This document shows, in pieces, positions 59,425 to 64,000 of a stretch of DNA of 64,000 nucleotides. How positions within the stretch are numbered: position 1 is the first letter of the stretch; the number at the start of each line of letters is the position of its first letter. Under the pieces are notes generated by a model. That model saw nothing but the letters and a program-made list of their open reading frames with translations, was not told the origin of the DNA and searched no databases. Made by a program: the position numbers and the translations under genes. This DNA is from Lateolabrax maculatus (taxonomy: Eukaryota; Chordata; Actinopteri; Acropomatiformes; Lateolabracidae). The stretch lies in the NCBI GenBank assembly GCA_031216445.1, contig CM062213.1, positions 10,045,501 through 10,109,500 on the forward strand, written 5' to 3'.

Positions 59425-61972
59425 ATGAGTTCTCAGGATGCACTGAAGAATGCGTCCACTCTAGCGTCGTATAATGTGTTGCTACAGGTACATAAGCCCA
59501 GTGTTTTAAAGTTTAGTCAGCTAATACTTCTGTCTTGATGTTAAACCATTAATAACATGTTTTGCTGGTGTTTATCTCAGGTGATGTTTCGTGTCCTCAC
59601 CTTCTTGCTGAACGCATTCACACTGCGGTTTGTGTCCAAAGAGCTGATTGGGGTTGTCAATGTCCGGTAAGGATGACTGATGTACTGAGATGACATAAGA
59701 CAGAGCACAATGCCAGCACTTTTCACAGCACCAGCTGCTGTAACGTGTGTGTGTGTGTGTCTTTATTATCCAGGCTTACACTACTGTACTCCACATTAGT
59801 GTTTTTATCCAGAGAAGCTTTCAGGAGAGCTTGTCTGAGTGGGGTATCTGGGACAAACCGCAGCTGGAGACAAGTTATCAACCTGCTATGGCTGACGTGA
59901 GTTGAGTTTACATCATGATTCAAGTGCGGGATGTGCATCTAAACTGGTGTATTCAGCTTGGATCTTTACCTGTGTGTCTTATCTTTGCCTTTCTTACCCC
60001 ACAGGTTGCCTCTGGGTGTGTTATGGGCAGCCCTGCTGGTCTGTGTGTGGCTGTGGCTCCTGGAGGTCCCAGACCCCGAGACTGTCCCTTACTACGGCCC
60101 TGCTGTGGTGTTGTTTGCCTTGTCAGGGGTTCAGGAGCTCCTGGCTGAGCCCCTCTGGGTTCTGGCTCAAGCTCACATGTTTGTCCGACTGAAGGTGGTC
60201 GCTGAGAGCTTGGCAATGATCGCTAAGTGCAGTATAACTGTGGTGCTGGTGGTGTTCGCCCGTGAATGGGGCCTTTACATCTTCTCTGCTGCTCATGTAA
60301 GAAATGAGCTGACGTCTGCTGCAATATATCTGCAATTACCTCCTCAGTATGTAATGATTTTAAGCTGTGGGCTTTTCTTAGTTGGTGTACACAGGATTCC
60401 TGGTGCTGTGCTATGCTGCTTACTTCGTTCGTTTCTTGGGCTCTAAAGAGGCGGCCAAGGAGAGTTTTCCTCTGCACCGTGTTGAAGATCTCTTGCCCTG
60501 TAGAGCTGAAGGAGAGGTAGTAGGGGCAGCACAATATATTGCTATTTATTATTCATGATCTGTCTTCACAAAATCAAACCGATGAGTTACAAGATCAACT
60601 GTTACCCTGCGGGACTAATGATCCTCATTGCTCTGTTTATAGCCGCTAGTTGATTGGACTCTGGCCCGGCTCACATGGAGCTTCTTCAAGCAGTCCTTTC
60701 TGAAGCAGATCCTGACAGAGGGTGAGCGTTACGTCATGACCTTCTTGAACGTCCTCAGCTTCGGAGACCAGGGAGTTTATGATATCGTCAATAACCTGGG
60801 CTCCATGGTGGCTCGCTTCATCTTCTTGCCTATCGAGGAAAGCTTCTACATCTTCTTTGCCAAAGTGCTGAAGCGAGGACGTGATGTCAAAAGTCAGAAA
60901 CAGGTGCGAGTCTTGGATATAAACACAAACACGTCGTGAATGGCTAGAAAGGAATTGTTGTTGGTTTTACTTCATGTTGTGGGTTTTGTTTACAGGAAGA
61001 AGTTGCCATTGCAGCAGAGGTCCTGGAGTGTCTGCTGAAACTGGTGCTGGTGATTGGTCTGATTATCACAGTTTTTGGCTACGCCTACTCTCACTTGGCT
61101 CTGGACATTTATGGCGGCTCTCTACTGAGCAGTGGGGCAGGTAAGTGAGCTACAACCCACTGGTTGCATTGGATATGTGATAAACTCTGTTGTGCTTGGT
61201 GTTCCTAGTCACACCTCATGCTTTATTTTTCTGTTAAAGGGCCCACTTTGCTGCGATGCTACAGTTGCTATGTTCTCCTACTCGCTGTAAATGGTGTAAC
61301 GGAGTGTTTTGTATTTGCTGCCATGAGCCAAGAAGAGGTCGACAAGTAAGAATGTAGAAATATTGACAGATATATACATTCAGTTAGTACACATCATGTA
61401 ACCTGTGAGTTGACCCTGTATTTGTGTTTTGTCCTCAGGTATAACTTGGTGATGCTGGCTCTGTCTGTGTCTTTCCTGCTCCTGTCCTACATGCTGACAT
61501 GGTGGGCTGGGGGTGTGGGCTTCATCCTGGCAAACTGCCTTAACATGGGCCTCCGCATCTTGCACAGCCTGCTTTACATACACCGCTACTTCCAGTCCAG
61601 TCAGTGGAAACCTCTGCGAGGCCTTTTACCTTCCCCGCTCCTACTACTGGCACTTGCTGTAAGTGCCGTTGTCACGGCGCTGTCTGAGGTACAAGAGAGT
61701 CTTGTCTCTTCATTCTCCACTCATGTTTTATCTCAAAGTGATGTCTGTATTGAATCCTGTACAAATCATTGGCCCTAACTTGAGCTCCTTTTATTCTCTG
61801 GTTTCAGGGTGCGCTCTGCTGTGATGGCGGCTGGTTGCTAAGGCTGGTCCATATTGGCGTAGGAGCGGCGTGTCTGCTCAGTGTGTTTGTAGCTGTTCTT
61901 CTCACAGAGACTCAGCTTATTCAGTTTGTAAGGACTCAGCTCTTGCCCCGATACACAAAGAAACACACTTAA
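59425..61972 (+). CDS. rft1: RFT1, ER membrane protein of N-glycan precursor assembly (10 exons, 541 aa)
   Basis: RFT1 is required for use of the Man5GlcNAc2-dolichol intermediate in N-glycosylation at the ER. Its role as the flippase itself is disputed. Exons: 59425-59487, 59581-59666, 59774-59896, 60005-60296, 60382-60516, 60643-60903, 60996-61140, 61240-61345, 61439-61688, 61808-61972, all joining in frame. The 541-residue product equals the human length. It is a polytopic, very hydrophobic protein of the MOP-type transporter fold. Family-typical blocks are visible: SKELIGVVNVR, AQAHMFVRLK, WSFFKQSFLKQILTEGERYV, GDQGVYDIVNNLGS, IEESFYIFFAKVL, LALDIYGG and GVGFILANC. The start is the first ATG of the exon and gives MSSQDALKNAST, compatible with human MGSQEVL. 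No truncation or missing block was seen. Confidence 0.97.
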
Positions 61973-62237
61973 ATTAGACTTGAAGTGGGCGTACTGGACT
62001 GGAAGAAAGCGTCTGTTTCACAACAAACACTTCTAACAGGAGCCACGCAACAGTTACTGTGTGAAAGCAATGAGGGAACAACTTTTTAAAATAGACCTCA
62101 CATGTTGTGTATGTGTGTTTGTATGAGTGTGTGTATGATGTTGGTGTGTTTCCAATGGATCATTCCTGTGTTGAACAAACATGTCTGTCATGTCTGTTTT
62201 TGGATCTAATTGTAGGTGACAGAAATTATTGTATTTT

Positions 62238-62243
62238 AATAAA
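62238..62243 (+). terminator. rft1: Polyadenylation signal AATAAA, rft1
   Basis: Canonical hexamer 266 nt after the rft1 stop, followed by a GT-rich stretch (atttgtggtgtt). Confidence 0.7.
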
Positions 62244-62269
62244 ACCTTTGAATCTTATAAATATTTGTG

Positions 62270-63280
62270 GTGTTATAAGTAATTTAATGATATAATTTAA
62301 TTTAAAAATATGAATGTATGAACTGTAAATGCCCAAAGGATCTGTTCGGTGTGTCTAAATATTGTAAAATCAACAAAACGCAAATGTTCATGTTTGCTTT
62401 TCACCATTTTGGAGGATTATGTTATGTAACACATTTCAGTTAAAACTGAATGTGCTTGATAACACATTACATGAGTTCAAATTACAAACACTTTCTAATT
62501 AAAGCTGTGTAAATAATTGGCACTTGCTTGAGGCACATTTGAATACATTTGCTAAATGTAAACCTTTTCTTTTTTCTTTTAGGAATTCAGTCATCTCATA
62601 AAATGTCTGTTTACGTAACCATGACAAGGTAGAAAAGCAGGGCTGAATTCTGTTTCATACACCACAAACAAAGCATAAGGGTACATGCACACTATGTTTT
62701 CACCAGCGATATGCCTTTTGTCATATTTTACTTTATAGGAGCTAAGTAGGTTTGAGTTCAGAGATTATTTGAGGTGTTGCTTGGAAACAGGTTCCAGTTA
62801 TTTGTTGCTCCTTCCTCTGTGCTAATAGCCCCTGAATTTAGGGTCCCTAAGGGCTGAATAGTGATGTAATTATGGAAAATGAGGAGGAAGGGGTGGGGAC
62901 AGCATTCTTTTAAAGCAGGGCAATGCTTAGTTTCCTCTCTGCTCCTTTTTTTAATCAAAATTGTACGCGGGTTGGGCATGGTATAAAGTTTGTTGCGAAG
63001 TTTGATGTCTTAAGAAAGACAGCTACTTATAGTTTGAGTCATACCTTTTGAACTTTGAGTCCAATTTACTTGGCTTACTTATTAACGGTGCTGTTGGAAG
63101 GGAGCGGGGAGGATACGCAGACAGACATTTGTCATGTTCTTGCATCTCTGGGATTTATTTAGGAAAATGTAATGCCACAAACTGTAGCAGTGACCTCATC
63201 TTTTTTTAATGAAGCAGGAGAGAAGACATGAAAACATGAAAAAAAACAGAGACAGAGAGACAGAAAAGAGGAGGAGCCTT
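62270..63280. other. Intergenic rft1-mustn1
   Basis: AT-rich, about 1 kb, with no recognised gene or repeat. Confidence 0.5.
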
Positions 63281-63445
63281 TACACTCATTGCGTCATTTA
63301 TTAGTCTCAAGAACAGATTTATTGTCCACTGGAGGATCACTGCTAGGTTGTGTATATATGCGAGAGTGTGTTGGACTGGAGAAAAAGAGACACAGCTGAC
63401 AGAGAGGAGAGTTTCTAACAGCATATCTTCAACTGCTCAACCAGC
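63281..63445 (+). promoter_or_regulatory. mustn1: mustn1 promoter and 5' UTR, candidate
   Basis: A TATA-type word TATATAT lies at 63353-63359, about 90 nt before the ATG. Upstream is tgcgtcattt at about 63289-63298, an AP-1/ATF-like word. A CAGCTG E-box occurs at about 63392-63397. The mammalian Mustn1 promoter is reported to be AP-1 driven (from memory), which fits but does not prove function. Confidence 0.5.
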
Positions 63446-63698
63446 ATGTCTCAAGTAAGACCACTATTTTAAGTAGAGATGGCATTTTCTCATATTGTTG
63501 ATAGGACATGGAGAGCCAGAAATCACAGTTATGTATCGTTGTACTTTATCCTTTTTACTACCCCTCAGCCCGGTCAGGAAGAAGATGAACAAATGCAGCG
63601 TCCAGAGGTGAGAGAAGAGGACCTGACCGAAGCAAAGGACAAACTTGGTACAAGTGGGCCAGCGAAGAGCAAGACACTGGAAGTAATGGAGGAGTGCG
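63446..63698 (+). CDS. mustn1: Musculoskeletal embryonic nuclear protein 1-like, N-terminal part (cut by the window)
   Basis: MUSTN1 is a small protein of developing and regenerating muscle and skeleton. Two exons are visible: 63446-63454 (ATG TCT CAA) and 63569-63698, joined by a 114-nt intron (gtaaga...cccctcag). They give MSQ + PGQEEDEQMQRPEVREEDL..., continuing KSKTLEVMEECG/E, with a phase-1 donor gtgagg at 63699. The match to the family is the MSQ start, the P-x-V-(x)-(E/D)-EDL block and the KSKT-x-x-VM-x-EC block, at the usual spacing for an ~80-residue protein. The remaining exons lie beyond the window. The basic KKKR cluster of mammalian MUSTN1 is replaced by acidic residues here, which suggests a divergent teleost paralogue. 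The assignment is good but rests on about 46 residues. Confidence 0.82.
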
Positions 63699-64000
63699 GT
63701 GAGGACACACACACATAAACACACATGGAAAGATGATTTGACACTAGACTTGGTGATGAAACTGAAAGGAAACAGTCTTTTCTTTTCCGTATCTGGTGAA
63801 GCTAAGATTACATTATGGCAGTGAGTTTGTGCGGGGGGGCGTTCCTCGTGATGCTCAAGTTTCCACTCCATATACAGAGAGGAAAGGAGGGTTCAAAAGA
63901 TGGGAGATTCCAAAAGTCAAACAGTCTTCTCTCTCACCCAGTGGGATTAAGTGTGTGTGTGTGTGTTTATAGAGAGCATTTTCAGTCTTACATAACCTTT

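Noticed and set aside
60195..60200. Possible donor gtggtc splitting rft1 exon 4
   Set aside because: The frame continues uninterrupted into VVAESLAMIAKC, which matches the family, so no intron is needed here.
1..64000. Prokaryotic-type systems (CRISPR, toxin-antitoxin, phage, operons)
   Set aside because: The gene structure, splice signals and repeats are vertebrate throughout. The tandem array has no spacer structure and no associated genes.

Overview
The window is vertebrate nuclear DNA from a ray-finned fish, most likely a percomorph teleost. It holds four protein genes, all on the + strand, made of short exons with GT-AG introns. Their products align closely with fish and mammalian FGD5, PKC-delta, RFT1 and MUSTN1. 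The non-coding DNA is full of repeat families I recognise as common in percomorph genomes. No prokaryotic or viral genes, CRISPR arrays, tRNA or rRNA genes were seen.

Layout. 1-4937: a very T-rich tandem array built from roughly 9-12 bp modules that nearly all end in T(C/T)G. 4945-5910: a duplicated flanking block, an (AC)n microsatellite and a short ~90-105 bp tandem repeat. About 5.9-19.8 kb: intergenic DNA with no gene I can support; it carries an L2/Maui-like LINE fragment, copies of a fold-back MITE family and two other repeat pairs. 19.8-39.2 kb: fgd5, 21 coding exons, 1491 residues, including one 2.6-kb exon. 39.2-44.0 kb: intergenic, with another MITE copy. 44.0-58.3 kb: prkcd, a non-coding first exon followed by 17 coding exons, 684 residues. 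59.1-62.3 kb: rft1, 10 exons, 541 residues. 63.3-64.0 kb: promoter and first two exons of a mustn1-like gene that runs off the right end.

The genes are not an operon. fgd5 encodes an endothelial-type Cdc42 exchange factor, prkcd a novel-class protein kinase C, rft1 an ER membrane protein of N-glycosylation, and mustn1 a small musculoskeletal nuclear protein. prkcd, rft1 and mustn1 are neighbours on human 3p21 (from memory), so that part looks like ancient synteny. fgd5 lies elsewhere on human chromosome 3.

Exon coordinates were derived by hand from splice signals, reading-frame continuity and remembered protein families; every junction keeps frame. Transcription starts, UTR limits and the teleost a/b paralogue status cannot be fixed from this sequence. 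I found no convincing new biochemical system. The most unusual DNA is the phased T-tract modular array at the left end.
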